A stretch of 64,000 nt of DNA from JAVBNA01 sp031551875 (GTDB lineage: Bacteria > Bacillota > Clostridia > Oscillospirales > Acutalibacteraceae): NCBI GenBank assembly GCA_031551875.1, contig JAVBNA010000012.1, positions 32,411 to 96,410 of the forward strand, given 5' to 3'. The translations under genes were made by a program, and so were the position numbers. This document shows positions 23,034 to 33,088 of this stretch, one piece after another. Position 1 is the first letter of the stretch. The number at the start of each line of letters is the position of its first letter. The notes below the pieces were generated by a model, which was not told the DNA's origin, ran no database searches, and saw only the letters and a program-made list of their open reading frames with translations.

Positions 23034-24704
23034 CTAAACCATTTCCACCTTCTCCGGCGGCAGCCATTTGAGCAGGCAGGCGCTCAGCGTCGCCGGGTCA
23101 ATGGGCTTAGAGATAAAGTCATTGAGGCCGTTTTCCAGAAACATCTGCTGTGCACCGGACACGGCATTGGCAGTCAGCGCTACAATGGGCACCGAGGCGG
23201 CGCGCCCGCCCAGCGCCCGGATGAGCCGGGTGGACTCAATCCCGTCCATGCCGGGCATCATGTGATCCATAAAGATTAAGTCAAAGTCCTCCGCGGCCGC
23301 AAGCTCCACTGCCTGCTGGCCGCTGAGCGCCTCGGCGGGCGTGATGGCGTAATCCTCGAGCATGGATGCGCCCACCATCAGATTGATAGCAATGTCGTCC
23401 ACCAGCAGGATTTTGGCCTCGGGCGCGCGGAAGGGTGTAGATCCGGGTTGCTCGCCTGCGGGCGCCCTCAGATGTCCCTCCGTGCACGGGACACGCACCG
23501 AGAAGCAGGAACCCTTACCGTACACGCTTCGGACCGTGATGTCACCCTTCATAAGCACGCACAGCTGGTGGGTGATGGCAAGGCCGAGCCCGGTGCCCGC
23601 CACGTTTTTGTTTTTGACCTGGTCGAGCTGTTCGAAGGGGCGGAAAAGCCGCTGTGCATCCTGCTCGCGGATGCCCACGCCGGTGTCCTCAACCTCGAAG
23701 AGAAGCACGTCCCCCTCCCGGCGGGCGCGGAAGGTCACGACGCCCTCGGGGGTGTATTTATAGGCGTTGTTCAAGAGGTTCGACAGAATTTGCCCGATGC
23801 GCTTTTCGTCCCCGTACAGGGCGGGGGGCAGGTTTTTGTCAAATTCACAGGTAAACGCAAGATTTTTTTGCTGAAAGATGAGGCTGAACATATTTTGGAT
23901 GTTTTCAAGAAAAGCGGTAAAATCAAAGTCCTCCTCCATAAGCGAAAGCATGCCCGCCTCAATCTTGGAGAAGTCAAGAATGTCGTTGATCAGGCTAAGC
24001 AGTACCTGTGAGGACGACTGGATGTTGTCAAGATACTCCCGCTGAAGGTCGCTGAGAGGCGTTTTTTTGATCATGTCTGAGATGCCGATAATAGCGTTCA
24101 TGGGCGTGCGGATCTCGTGGGAGATGGTGGTCAGAAAGTCGGATTTGGCCTGGCTGGCCACCTCCGCCTGCTCCTTGGCGCGGACAATCTCGGTCAGGTC
24201 ATGAAGAATAATCAGCACACCCTCCACCGACTCCCCCGCTTCGGAAGTTGGGATCATATAGACCGAGTAGGTGCGCTCATCGCCCCGAACCTGCAGGGCT
24301 TTGGTCATGCTTCGACTTCGTCCGCTCGCCATGGTGTCCACCGCCGCCTGGTGGAGCGCGTCATGCTCTGCGGGCTCAAGCATGGGGGCAAGAACCTGCG
24401 CGGCGGGGCGCTTGTCGATCAGACCGTAATTCGGGATGCCCGCCGCTTTCAGAAAGGACTGGGTGCAAAAGGAGAACTGCAATTCCGAATTGAGCAGGAT
24501 CATGACGTCGGGGCAATGGTGCAGGATGAGCGCCAGAAGCTTTTCCTGACGAGACTTTTCCTGTGAAATGACATTACTGAGCTTGCCCTGCATCTCGGCG
24601 ACGTTGCGCAGGGTTTGCGTCGTGCGGTTGGCAAGTTCAAGCTCGCGGCGCAATTTGCGGTTTTCCTTGAGAAGCTGTTCGTAGTCGTATACAGGTTCGT
24701 TCAT
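23034..24704 (-). CDS. Soluble hybrid sensor histidine kinase
   Basis: A 556-aa protein without a transmembrane segment. An N-terminal coiled coil (about 8-60) is followed by a PAS domain (about 60-170), a HisKA dimerisation domain with [16 protein letters not shown] (His about 199), an HATPase domain ([33 protein letters not shown]) and a C-terminal receiver ([40 protein letters not shown]). No output domain is attached, so it must signal to a separate partner. It lies 26 nt downstream of a FIST-domain gene, probably cotranscribed, so the FIST protein may supply the ligand signal. Confidence 0.9.
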   Translation of the reverse strand: MNEPVYDYEQLLKENRKLRRELELANRTTQTLRNVAEMQGKLSNVISQEKSRQEKLLALILHHCPDVMILLNSELQFSFCTQSFLKAAGIPNYGLIDKRPAAQVLAPMLEPAEHDALHQAAVDTMASGRSRSMTKALQVRGDERTYSVYMIPTSEAGESVEGVLIILHDLTEIVRAKEQAEVASQAKSDFLTTISHEIRTPMNAIIGISDMIKKTPLSDLQREYLDNIQSSSQVLLSLINDILDFSKIEAGMLSLMEEDFDFTAFLENIQNMFSLIFQQKNLAFTCEFDKNLPPALYGDEKRIGQILSNLLNNAYKYTPEGVVTFRARREGDVLLFEVEDTGVGIREQDAQRLFRPFEQLDQVKNKNVAGTGLGLAITHQLCVLMKGDITVRSVYGKGSCFSVRVPCTEGHLRAPAGEQPGSTPFRAPEAKILLVDDIAINLMVGASMLEDYAITPAEALSGQQAVELAAAEDFDLIFMDHMMPGMDGIESTRLIRALGGRAASVPIVALTANAVSGAQQMFLENGLNDFISKPIDPATLSACLLKWLPPEKVEMV

Positions 24705-24730
24705 GATGCACCGCCTTTACAAAGTGAAGG

Positions 24731-25894
24731 TCAGAGAGCGCAGGCCACAAAGGTGTTGTTGTGGAAGCGGTTGACCCAGGTGTCGCCAAGCCTGACGGGG
24801 CAGATCTCTCCGCCCGAATAGCACAGGGAATAGGGAATTTCGCCATTCAGGCCGCGCTCCACGCTTTCCATCTCCGCGGAGGAATCCAGTCCGAGCGCCA
24901 GAAAGCGCCCGATACAGCAGTAAATGAGCAGCGCCCGGTTACGGTGGGAGGTCATCGCTTCGTCAATTTTTATGTTGGTCGTGCTCAGCACGTCCTCACG
25001 GCTGAGGTTGCCGAAAGAGAGGGTTGAGCCCACCGGCATGACGCCGCCGCACACCCCGTAGCCCTCCTCCGTAAAGGCGAACATCGCCCGGGACACCGGC
25101 TCGGAGCCGTCGCCGTAGTCGATGACAAAGGGAATGGTGTTAACGCCGTCGGCAATTTTGCCGTCCGAGGCCACGCCCAGCGTTTCCAGATAGTCGTACA
25201 GCGACAGGTTGTTGACCGACTTGAGGATGCTTCCGTCCGCGTCGGTGATGACGGCGCTCTGCTCGAAGATTTTGTCCTTTGGGAGGGAGGCCATAAAAAA
25301 TTCGGGTTGCAGGTTGCCCGCACACAGCACGAGCGCCAACTTTTCATTGGAGTGTTCGCCGCCATAGAGGATGCCGCACTGGCTGTAGTCAGGGGTGTGG
25401 TCCACCGTGACTGTGCCGAAGTTGGGGACGCCGCCCGAAATGCGGTCGAGCGCCTCGACGTACTGATCGCCCGCGTACTGGTAGATCAGCGGCGCCATGG
25501 TGAACATCAACGCGGGCTTTTGTTTCAGCGCAGACGCCGCCCGGTTGTACGCCTCCTCCACACCCGCCTCAAGATTGTCGGACAGAGGGGCGGAGAGGGC
25601 GGTTTCAAAGGAGACATCGTCGGCGGTCAGAACAACGAGGGTCAGGGACAGCTGCCCGTGGTGGCCGCCCACGGCGCAGCCCAGCGTGGTTGTGCCTACC
25701 ACCGGAAAGGGCAGCGCGTCACACAGCGCCTTTACCACGCCCGATTCGCAAAATTCGGCGTAACAGGAGAGCAGGCCGACCGAATTGTCCAGCAGGCTGT
25801 TTTCCAGGTCAAGCTGGAAAAGAACCTCGGAAACCGCATCGTTGACCTCGTCAATTTCGGCAGTATAAGCGGTCAGGGTATGCAACATGAGCAA
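24731..25894 (-). CDS. FIST-domain sensory protein
   Basis: A 387-aa protein that fits the FIST N and C domains, sensory modules proposed to bind small ligands such as amino acids. It shows FPVVGTTTLGCAVGG, LMFTMAPLIYQY, GGVPNFGTVTVD, YGVCGGVMPVGSTLSF and LIYCCIGRFLALG. No membrane segment is seen. It is the first gene of the pair with the hybrid kinase and divergent from the glycerophosphotransferase gene. Confidence 0.8.
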   Translation of the reverse strand: MLMLHTLTAYTAEIDEVNDAVSEVLFQLDLENSLLDNSVGLLSCYAEFCESGVVKALCDALPFPVVGTTTLGCAVGGHHGQLSLTLVVLTADDVSFETALSAPLSDNLEAGVEEAYNRAASALKQKPALMFTMAPLIYQYAGDQYVEALDRISGGVPNFGTVTVDHTPDYSQCGILYGGEHSNEKLALVLCAGNLQPEFFMASLPKDKIFEQSAVITDADGSILKSVNNLSLYDYLETLGVASDGKIADGVNTIPFVIDYGDGSEPVSRAMFAFTEEGYGVCGGVMPVGSTLSFGNLSREDVLSTTNIKIDEAMTSHRNRALLIYCCIGRFLALGLDSSAEMESVERGLNGEIPYSLCYSGGEICPVRLGDTWVNRFHNNTFVACAL

Positions 25895-25997
25895 ACACTC
25901 CTTATTTTCATTTATAAAAATGGGTCAGAATAATTCTATCAAATAAAGGCGACTTTTGCAAGTGTTTCGGACGGGTTCCGATTGATCTCAAAAGAAC

Positions 25998-26026
25998 TTG
26001 CGCGTGTTTCCGAAATATAGTATAAT
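25998..26026 (+). promoter_or_regulatory. Promoter of the polymer-export cluster
   Basis: TTGCGC (25998-26003), a 17-bp spacer and TATAAT (26021-26026), 55 bp before the start at 26081. Confidence 0.6.
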
Positions 26027-26080
26027 ACAAAGAAGTTGTAAACGAATTTGTGAACAGGTTGTTAAAGGGTGGGGAATCGC

Positions 26081-27256
26081 TTGAGTTTGTTTTTACTGAC
26101 CGTGGCCCGATTCCTTCTGGACGTGCTGTACGCGGTGCTGAAACTTCTTCCGGTATCCAAAAAAGTCACATTTTTGAGCCGTCAGGCGAACACGCCCGGC
26201 GTTGATTTTGTGCTGCTTGAAGAATGGATGCGCGAGGCGTACCCCGAGTATAAAACCGTGATGCTGTGCAAGACGCTGGACAAGGGCGCGGCGGCCAAAA
26301 TTAAGTATATGTTCCACATGCTGAGACAGATGTATCACTGTGCGACGTCCCGCGCCGCGGTGCTGGACAGCTACTGCATTATCATCAGCTTTCTGACTCA
26401 GCGGAGAAGCCTCAAGGTCTTTCAGATCTGGCATTCGCTTGGGCTTTTTAAGAAGTTCGGCTATTCCATCCTCGACAAAAAGGAGGGCTCGAAAAGCGGC
26501 GTGGCGAGGGTCATGCGTATGCACGAGGGCTATTCCCATGTGATCTGCTCGTCGCCCGCATTCACCGCCGCCTTTGCCGAGGCCTTCGGCTGCGCGGAGG
26601 AGAAGATTCTGCCGCTGGGGCTGCCCCGCATGGACTACATCCAGTCGTCTGAGGCGGCGGCACGCAACCGCGACCGGATTTTCTCGGTCTATCCCGCGCT
26701 TGACAACGGGCGTAAAAACCTTCTGTATGTGCCCACCTTCCGCAAATTCGGCAAGGAGCCGCTGCAAAAAGTGATTGACAAGGTTGACCTTGCCCAATAT
26801 AATCTGATCATAAAATTGCACAGCGGCAAGGAGCTCGTCTTTGTGGACACACGCAAAAACAAGAAGACCGGCCGCAACGGGACAGGGATGGATTTTCTCC
26901 ATGTCGCCGACGCGGTGATCACCGATTATTCCGCCATTTTATATGAGGCGGCGCTTGCCCGCAAGCCGCTGTACCTCTACTGCTGCGACTATGACAGCTA
27001 TATGGACAGCCGCGGGCTGTACCTGGATTATTTCAAGGATATTCCCGGCGTGGTTTCTCGCGACATTAACGTCATTCTCAGCGCCGTTGACAAGGGCGTA
27101 ACCGACGAGGCGAAGCTGGAGGCCTTTTTGGATTACAATGTGCCCTACCGTCATCTGAACATGACGGCGGCGCTGTGCGACGTGATTATTGGAACTGTGG
27201 AGAACGGTTCTGTGGATCTTCCGGCGGTGATCCGCTCGGAAAAATATGTGAGATAG
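26081..27256 (+). CDS. CDP-glycerol:glycerophosphate transferase family protein
   Basis: A 391-aa protein. TTG 26081 is preferred over GTG 26069 because AAAGGGTGG stands 8-9 nt ahead of it. Family motifs include FQIWHSLGLFKKFG, ICSSPAFTAAFAEAFG, LPLGLPRMDY, LLYVPTFRKFG and DAVITDYSAILYEAALARKP, as in TagB/TagF enzymes that add glycerol phosphate units to teichoic-acid-like polymers at the inner membrane face. An N-terminal hydrophobic helix fits membrane association. The ABC-exporter genes follow at once. Confidence 0.85.
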   Translation: MSLFLLTVARFLLDVLYAVLKLLPVSKKVTFLSRQANTPGVDFVLLEEWMREAYPEYKTVMLCKTLDKGAAAKIKYMFHMLRQMYHCATSRAAVLDSYCIIISFLTQRRSLKVFQIWHSLGLFKKFGYSILDKKEGSKSGVARVMRMHEGYSHVICSSPAFTAAFAEAFGCAEEKILPLGLPRMDYIQSSEAAARNRDRIFSVYPALDNGRKNLLYVPTFRKFGKEPLQKVIDKVDLAQYNLIIKLHSGKELVFVDTRKNKKTGRNGTGMDFLHVADAVITDYSAILYEAALARKPLYLYCCDYDSYMDSRGLYLDYFKDIPGVVSRDINVILSAVDKGVTDEAKLEAFLDYNVPYRHLNMTAALCDVIIGTVENGSVDLPAVIRSEKYVR

Positions 27257-27302
27257 CCGGTGCGCGGCGGCGTATGGGCCCGCAGGGGGACAGGAGGACA
27301 GA

Positions 27303-28157
27303 ATGGATAAAATAAGCAGCCGGTTGCGCAATGTGGATGACGGCAACATCATCTGGCAGGTCATCCATGAACATATCTTTTTTCACAAGCAGATTGTCAA
27401 GCTGGCGGGCGCCGACCTGCAAAAGAACTATCGCGGCGCGGCGTTGGGCTGGGCGTGGGCGCTGATTAAGCCCGCGGTCACGATTTTTGTCTACTGGTTT
27501 GCGTTTGAAATCGGGCTGCGGCGCGGCGGCCCGGTTACCGTACATGGGGTGGACTACCCCTTTTTCCTCTGGATGCTCGCGGGGATTATTCCGTGGTTTT
27601 ACCTCTCCGAGATGCTCAGCCCCGGAACCGACTGCATCCGCAAATACAGCTATCTTGTGACCAAGATGAACTTCCCGGTGTCCACAATCCCCACCTTTGT
27701 CAGCATATCAAGGCTGCTGGTCAACCTGCTTTTGCAGATTCCCTGTCTGATCATTTTCTGGATGAGTGGCTTTCCGCCTGACATATACCTCTTGCAAATG
27801 CCGGTGTACATCCTGTTTATCTTTTACTACGCCACGGCGCAGACGCTGCTGTTTTCGCTGCTCGCCACCATGAGCAAGGACTTTTCCAACCTGATCAAGT
27901 CCCTGACAACGGCGCTGTTCTGGCTGTCGGCCATCATGTGGAACATCGACACGGTCAAGCAGCCGTGGCTCAAAACGCTGCTGCGCATAAACCCGATCAC
28001 CTATGTGGTCACCGGGTTCCGCAATATCTATGTGAACAAGCGCTGGTTTTTTGAAGAAAAGACCACGCTGTATTTTCTGGTGGTTTCGACGGTTTTTTTC
28101 CTTGCGGCGCTTTTGATTTACAAAAAGGTGCGCAAGGACATCCCCGACGTTTTATAG
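27303..28157 (+). CDS. Polysaccharide/teichoic acid ABC exporter permease
   Basis: A 284-aa ABC-2 type permease with six hydrophobic segments, of the TagG/RfbA/KpsM kind. The N-terminal amphipathic motif KLAGADLQKNYRGAALGWAW is typical. GGAGG precedes the start. It pairs with the ATPase starting 15 nt downstream; together they would move an undecaprenyl-linked polymer outward. Confidence 0.85.
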   Translation: MDKISSRLRNVDDGNIIWQVIHEHIFFHKQIVKLAGADLQKNYRGAALGWAWALIKPAVTIFVYWFAFEIGLRRGGPVTVHGVDYPFFLWMLAGIIPWFYLSEMLSPGTDCIRKYSYLVTKMNFPVSTIPTFVSISRLLVNLLLQIPCLIIFWMSGFPPDIYLLQMPVYILFIFYYATAQTLLFSLLATMSKDFSNLIKSLTTALFWLSAIMWNIDTVKQPWLKTLLRINPITYVVTGFRNIYVNKRWFFEEKTTLYFLVVSTVFFLAALLIYKKVRKDIPDVL

Positions 28158-28171
28158 GAAGGGAGGCCCGC

Positions 28172-28921
28172 ATGAGCGAGGTAATGATTGAGTTTAAGCA
28201 TGTCAACAAGACATACAAGCTCTATAAAAATGATAAACACCGGCTGCTTGGCGTCTTTTTTAAAAACATTCCCTACATTAAAAAAATGGCGTCCCGAGAC
28301 CTGACCTTCACCGTCAACAAGGGCGAGTCGGTGGCCTTTCTGGGCAAAAACGGCGCGGGCAAGTCGACCATCCTCAAGATGATCACCAAAACGGCCTTTC
28401 CCACCAGCGGTGAAATCATGGTCAACGGACGGGTGAGTGCCCTGCTTGAGCTGACGGCGGGCTTTGACCCGGAGTTTACCGGGCGGGAGAACATCTATCT
28501 CAAGGGTCAGCTGATGGGGCTGCAAACCCATGAGATCCGGGAGATGGAGGACGACATCATCGATTTTGCCGACATCGGCGAATACATCGACCAGCCCACC
28601 CGTACCTATTCCAGCGGGATGAAGGCGCGTCTGGGCTTTGCGATCAGCGTGAACTCCCGGCCGGAAATCCTCATTGTGGACGAAGCACTCAGCGTCGGAG
28701 ACGCGGAGTTTAAAGAGAAATGCCTGCACAAGATCAACAAGATCATGGCGGACGACGACGTAACCCTGCTGTTTGTCACCCATGCGGAAAAGCAGGCCGA
28801 GCAGTTCTGCCACCGCGGCATTTTCCTCCACAAGGGGGAGATCATGTTTGACGGAGAGATCAGCGAGGCGATCGAGCGGTATATGAAGTATGAGGACAAA
28901 TCCAAGGGGAAGAAAAAATGA
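28172..28921 (+). CDS. Polysaccharide/teichoic acid ABC exporter ATPase
   Basis: A 249-aa ATPase of the TagH/RfbB type: Walker A GKNGAGKSTI (about 55-64), TGRENIYLKG, signature YSSGMKARLGF, Walker B ILIVDEALSVGD and switch His in FVTHAEKQ. It lacks the long C-terminal extension of Bacillus TagH, which fits short-form polysaccharide exporters. Confidence 0.85.
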   Translation: MSEVMIEFKHVNKTYKLYKNDKHRLLGVFFKNIPYIKKMASRDLTFTVNKGESVAFLGKNGAGKSTILKMITKTAFPTSGEIMVNGRVSALLELTAGFDPEFTGRENIYLKGQLMGLQTHEIREMEDDIIDFADIGEYIDQPTRTYSSGMKARLGFAISVNSRPEILIVDEALSVGDAEFKEKCLHKINKIMADDDVTLLFVTHAEKQAEQFCHRGIFLHKGEIMFDGEISEAIERYMKYEDKSKGKKK

Positions 28922-28925
28922 TGTA

Positions 28926-28967
28926 AAGATACCCGGCGCTTCATAAAAAGAAGCGCCGGGTATCTTT
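28926..28967 (+). terminator. Terminator of the polymer-export operon
   Basis: GATACCCGGCGCTTC and GAAGCGCCGGGTATC form a perfect 15-bp stem with a 7-nt loop, followed by TTTTGC. Confidence 0.9.
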
Positions 28968-28990
28968 TGCATCAATGTAAAAGGATTCCA

Positions 28991-29019
28991 TTGCCCGGCA
29001 TCCTCTTCTATGGTATAAT
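28991..29019 (+). promoter_or_regulatory. Promoter of bipA
   Basis: TTGCCC (28991-28996), a 17-bp spacer and TATAAT (29014-29019); GAGGAAGG precedes the start at 29058. Confidence 0.7.
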
Positions 29020-29057
29020 AAAGCATCATGATTTTATAAAACGAGGAAGGTACTTGC

Positions 29058-30872
29058 ATGCAGTCCAGAAACGAGATCCGGAATATTGCCATCATTGCCC
29101 ATGTCGATCATGGAAAAACCACCCTGGTGGATGAAATGCTCAAGCAAAGCGGAATTTTCCGCGAAAACGAAGCGGTCTCCGAGCGGGTCATGGATTCGGG
29201 AGACCTGGAGCGGGAGCGGGGCATCACAATCCTCGCAAAAAACACGGCGGTCAGCTATCGCGGGACAAAAATCAACATTGTGGACACCCCCGGACATGCC
29301 GACTTCGGCGGCGAGGTGGAGCGCATCCTGATGATGGTGGACGGCGTGCTGCTGCTGGTAGACGCCTTTGAGGGCTGTATGCCGCAGACCCGGTTTGTAT
29401 TGAAAAAGGCGCTTGGACTGGGGAAAAAACCCTTGGTTGTGGTCAACAAGATTGACCGCGCGGGTGCCCGTCCGGCTGAGGTCGTGGATGAGATTCTCGA
29501 CCTGTTTATTGAGCTGGGCGCCGACGACGAACAGCTTGAATTCCCGGTGATTTACGCGTCGGGGCGCGACGGCTATGCGTCGCTTTCCCCGGATGAAAAG
29601 GGGACCGACATGTCGCCCCTGTTTCAGAAGATTCTGGAGGAGGTGCCCCCGCCCGAGGGAGAGCCCGACGGGCCGCTGCAAATCCTCATTTCAAACATCG
29701 ACTACAACGATTATGTGGGCCGAATCGGCATCGGCCGGGTGGAGCGCGGTTCGGTCGCGGTCAATCAGCAGGCCGTGCTGTGCCATCGCGATGGGACGAC
29801 GCAAAACGTCAAAGTGTCCCGCCTCTATCAGTTTGAAGGGCTCAACCGCGTGGAGGTGCCCTCCGGACAGCTGGGCGACATCGTTGCGGTGTCGGGTATC
29901 GCCGATTTGAACATCGGGGAGACCGTGTGTGCGCCTGACTGTGTGGAGCCGCTGCCCTTCGTTAAAATCGATGAGCCCACCATCTCTATGTTGTTTATTG
30001 TCAACAACTCCCCCTTTGCCGGGCGGGAGGGAAAATATGTCACCTCGCGCAACATCCGCGACCGCCTCTTTAAGGAGGTGGAGACCAATGTGGCCATGCG
30101 GGTGGAGGAGACCGAGTCGGCCGACACCTTTAAAGTGTCGGGGCGCGGCGAGCTGCACCTGTCCATTTTAATTGAGACCATGCGGCGGCAGAACTATGAA
30201 TTCCAGGTGTCCCGCCCCAATGTGATCTACAAGGAGATCGACGGCGTACAGCATGAGCCGATGGAACTGCTCATGATTGAGGTGCCTGAGAACTATGTGG
30301 GCGCAGTCATGGAAAAGCTGGGCGCCCGGAAGGCCGAGCTTGTCAATATGGCGACCCGCGAGACAGGCATCAGCCACATTGAGTTTAACATACCCGCCCG
30401 CGGTCTGATGGGCTACCGGTCGGAGTTTTTGACCGACACCAACGGCAACGGGATCATGAACCACGTTTTTAACGGCTATGAGCCCTTTAAGGGAGAGATG
30501 CCCAGCCGCGGCACCGGCTCGCTGATCGCCCATGAAACGGGCGAGACGACCAGCTACGGGCTGTTCAGCGCGCAGGAGCGCGGGCGGCTGTTTGTCGGCC
30601 CAGGCATCCAGGTGTATGAGGGCATGGTTGTGGGACAGAGCCCCAAGGCGGAGGACATCACGGTCAACGTCTGCAAGAAAAAGCACGTCACCAACATGCG
30701 CGCCTCAGGTTCGGACGACGCGCTCAAGCTGGTGCCGCCCAGCATTCTGAGCCTTGAGCAGGCGCTCGAGTTCATCGCCGATGACGAGCTTGTCGAGACA
30801 ACGCCCATGTCCATTCGCATTCGGAAAGCGGCGCTCAGCAAGGAACAGCGGCTCAAGGCGGCCAAGCGGTAA
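29058..30872 (+). CDS. bipA: Ribosome-associated GTPase BipA/TypA
   Basis: A 604-aa translational GTPase of standard length. G1 is [10 protein letters not shown] (about 14-23), G2 ERERGITI, G3 DTPGHADF and G4 NKID, followed by EF-G-like domains and the BipA-specific C-terminal domain ([14 protein letters not shown]). It acts in 50S ribosomal subunit assembly and stress adaptation. Its own promoter precedes it; the phosphatase gene begins 25 nt after its stop. Confidence 0.95.
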   Translation: MQSRNEIRNIAIIAHVDHGKTTLVDEMLKQSGIFRENEAVSERVMDSGDLERERGITILAKNTAVSYRGTKINIVDTPGHADFGGEVERILMMVDGVLLLVDAFEGCMPQTRFVLKKALGLGKKPLVVVNKIDRAGARPAEVVDEILDLFIELGADDEQLEFPVIYASGRDGYASLSPDEKGTDMSPLFQKILEEVPPPEGEPDGPLQILISNIDYNDYVGRIGIGRVERGSVAVNQQAVLCHRDGTTQNVKVSRLYQFEGLNRVEVPSGQLGDIVAVSGIADLNIGETVCAPDCVEPLPFVKIDEPTISMLFIVNNSPFAGREGKYVTSRNIRDRLFKEVETNVAMRVEETESADTFKVSGRGELHLSILIETMRRQNYEFQVSRPNVIYKEIDGVQHEPMELLMIEVPENYVGAVMEKLGARKAELVNMATRETGISHIEFNIPARGLMGYRSEFLTDTNGNGIMNHVFNGYEPFKGEMPSRGTGSLIAHETGETTSYGLFSAQERGRLFVGPGIQVYEGMVVGQSPKAEDITVNVCKKKHVTNMRASGSDDALKLVPPSILSLEQALEFIADDELVETTPMSIRIRKAALSKEQRLKAAKR

Positions 30873-30896
30873 GACTTTAAAAGGAAGGTGTGCGCG

Positions 30897-31628
30897 ATGC
30901 CCGGCTCCAAACCCATCCGTCACATTGCCCTGAAAACCGTCTCCAACCTGCGCGACCTGGGCGGATATGAAACGCCGTACGGGGCGGGGTACACCCAGTT
31001 CGGGCGCATCCTGCGTTCCGACGCGCCGGTTTATTTAGAGGACGAGGAGAAGTACAGGCTTAAAAGGCTGGGGGTGCAGACGGTGGTCGACCTGCGTACG
31101 CTCGCCGAGAGCGAGGCGGAGGTTTCGAGCTTCCACGACGTTCCGGGGGTGAAGATCCACAACCTTCCGCTCGATTTTGACGCCGCCGACACGGGGCGTG
31201 CAATGGCCGAGCTTGGGGGGGATTTTACCCTGGGCAGCTATTACGTGGCGCTGCTGCGCTATGGCAGGAAGGCGATTGCGGGCGCGCTCGACCTCTGTGC
31301 CCGCGCGCCGGGGCTTCTGATTGTCCACTGCGCGGTGGGCAAGGATCGCACGGGGGTAATCGCGGCGCTTGCGCTGCTGGCGGCAGGGGTGAGCGAAACC
31401 GATGTGCTCGCCGATTACATGCTTTCCGATCTGTACACCCGCGCGCTGTTTGCGGACGGCCTGATCGAGACGGTTCACACCAAATACCGCGGCGCGCACA
31501 CCGGATACATGGAGCAGATGCTGGACTATTTGCGTAAAAACGGCGGCGCGGACGCCTATTTCGAGGAAATCAGCGGAGGCCGCTCGCTGGCCGAAGCCCT
31601 GCGCGGCAAGCTGACCCATTCTATGTAG
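30897..31628 (+). CDS. Tyrosine-protein phosphatase (dual-specificity-like)
   Basis: A 243-aa protein from ATG 30897, with AGGAAGG 8 nt ahead. The active-site P-loop HCAVGKDRTG (Cys and Arg of CX5R) is intact, and the N-terminal NLRDLGGYETPYG and FGRILRSDAP motifs are those of the bacterial Y_phosphatase3/PtpA-like (MptpB-type) family. The C-terminal helical part includes YMLSDLYTRALF. The substrate, protein or phosphoinositide-like, is unknown. Probably cotranscribed with bipA. Confidence 0.85.
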   Translation: MPGSKPIRHIALKTVSNLRDLGGYETPYGAGYTQFGRILRSDAPVYLEDEEKYRLKRLGVQTVVDLRTLAESEAEVSSFHDVPGVKIHNLPLDFDAADTGRAMAELGGDFTLGSYYVALLRYGRKAIAGALDLCARAPGLLIVHCAVGKDRTGVIAALALLAAGVSETDVLADYMLSDLYTRALFADGLIETVHTKYRGAHTGYMEQMLDYLRKNGGADAYFEEISGGRSLAEALRGKLTHSM

Positions 31629-31642
31629 CATGGAGATATAGT

Positions 31643-32503
31643 ATGAAATACGTGATTCTCGACCTGGAATGGAACACGGCCTACAGCGGCCGGAACAAGC
31701 AGTTTATCAATGAGATCATCGAATTCGGCGCCGTCAAGACGGACAAGGACTTGCGCGTGCTGGACACTTTTCAGATGTTCGTGCGTCCCCAGGTGGGCAA
31801 GCGGCTGACCGGAAAAGTAAAGGCGCTGACCAACCTGACACAGGAGGAACTGTCGGACGGCGTGACCTACCTGCACGCGTGCAAGGAGTTTACAGGGTGG
31901 CTGGGGCGGGACGCGGTACTGCTGACATGGGGCACGGGGGATGTTCTGACGCTCATTGAAAATTACCGCTACTTCGCCAAAAGGTCGACGGTTCCCTTTA
32001 TGAAGCGCTATCTTAATTTGCAGGACTACATACAAACACGGCTTGCGCTGCCCACCAAAAACCAGCTGGGGCTGCTCAGTGCCGCCGAACTGTTGGGCGT
32101 GCCCGCCCGGGAGGAGCTCCACCGCGCCTATGAGGACAGCGTGCTGTCCCTTGACTGCCTCCGGGCGACCTACGACGAGCGGGAGCTGCTGTCCTTTGTA
32201 CAGCTTGCCGACCGGGAATTTTACCGGAAGCTGACCTTCAAGACAATGGTGCTCAGCGATCTGGAAAACCCGCTTGTCGACCGGGAGAAAATGGTGTTTG
32301 ACTGTGAGGCCTGCGGCCAGCGTGCGGTTCAGGAGGGCGGCTGGGCGCTCAAAAACAAAGTGTTCTGTGCGCCCTTCCGCTGTAAGCGGTGCGGTGCGCA
32401 GTTCTATGGTAAAGTTCAGTTCCGCCTGAAATATGAGGGACTTCATGTGTGGAAAAAGGCCGTAAAGCGCGAGCCGGCGGAGGCCAGGGAAGCGATCAAA
32501 TAG
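31643..32503 (+). CDS. DEDDh 3'-5' exonuclease family protein
   Basis: A 286-aa protein. The exonuclease motifs are ILDLEWNTAY (Asp and Glu), FTGWLGRDAVLLTWGTGD and HRAYEDS, as in KapD/ERI-1-like DnaQ-superfamily proteins. The C-terminal 75 residues contain two CxxC pairs (CEACGQR; CKRCGAQF), a zinc ribbon not present in all relatives and likely to help bind nucleic acid. The start is 14 nt after the phosphatase stop. Confidence 0.85.
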   Translation: MKYVILDLEWNTAYSGRNKQFINEIIEFGAVKTDKDLRVLDTFQMFVRPQVGKRLTGKVKALTNLTQEELSDGVTYLHACKEFTGWLGRDAVLLTWGTGDVLTLIENYRYFAKRSTVPFMKRYLNLQDYIQTRLALPTKNQLGLLSAAELLGVPAREELHRAYEDSVLSLDCLRATYDERELLSFVQLADREFYRKLTFKTMVLSDLENPLVDREKMVFDCEACGQRAVQEGGWALKNKVFCAPFRCKRCGAQFYGKVQFRLKYEGLHVWKKAVKREPAEAREAIK

Positions 32504-32528
32504 AACCAGGGATAAGGGGGAAACGCAG

Positions 32529-33017
32529 ATGGAAAAAACAATTGTCACGTTTGAAGATTTTCTTGCGGATGTATTGCCCGAACATCAGCATTTTGTGAAA
32601 AGTATTCATATAACACTTTTGGCGGAAGGCTACAAGTGTAAGCTGGAGCATAAGGCAAGCGGTTATTTTGCAGGCTATTCCCACCCGAAAACCAAACGTA
32701 GCCTGCTCAATTTTCTGTTCAGAAAGAAGGGGCTGCTGACCCGGATTTACGGGGATCACTGCGGCGCTTATGCCGACTTCCTCGGCACGATTCCGGAGTC
32801 AATGGAAAAAGAAATCAGGAAGGCGTCGGTCTGCAAGCGTCTCGTAAACCCCGACGACTGCAGTCCGACATGCGTCAAGGGGTACGATTTTATGATCGGG
32901 GACAACCACTATCAGCGATGCCGGTACAGCGGTTTCCAGTTTTTGGTCACAGCAGACAGTATTCCTGTGCTGGAAAGCTTCGTCCAACATGAATGCCGTG
33001 AACGGCGTGCAGGCTAA
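32529..33017 (+). CDS. Hypothetical protein with conserved cysteines
   Basis: A 162-aa soluble protein with GGGGG ahead of the ATG. I do not recognise the family. Notable parts are SIHITLLAEGYKCKLEHKAS, a basic segment (KTKRSLLNFLFRKKG) and NPDDCSPTCVKGYDF. It lies last in the bipA-phosphatase-exonuclease run and ends at a strong terminator. Confidence 0.65.
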   Translation: MEKTIVTFEDFLADVLPEHQHFVKSIHITLLAEGYKCKLEHKASGYFAGYSHPKTKRSLLNFLFRKKGLLTRIYGDHCGAYADFLGTIPESMEKEIRKASVCKRLVNPDDCSPTCVKGYDFMIGDNHYQRCRYSGFQFLVTADSIPVLESFVQHECRERRAG

Positions 33018-33041
33018 AAAATAAGCAGAGTACAATTAAGA

Positions 33042-33077
33042 AAGTACGCCCGGGGCACAGCTTCGGGCGTACTTTTT
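33042..33077. terminator. Bidirectional terminator between convergent genes
   Basis: AGTACGCCCG and CGGGCGTACT form the stem; TTTTTAAG follows on the plus strand and an A-rich flank gives T on the minus strand. Confidence 0.8.
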
Positions 33078-33088
33078 AAGTAATTATA

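Noticed and set aside
29208..29215. GAGCGGGA in bipA as part of the dispersed octamer family
   Set aside because: It encodes the conserved G2-region ERERG motif, so coding constraint explains it; not counted with the element copies.
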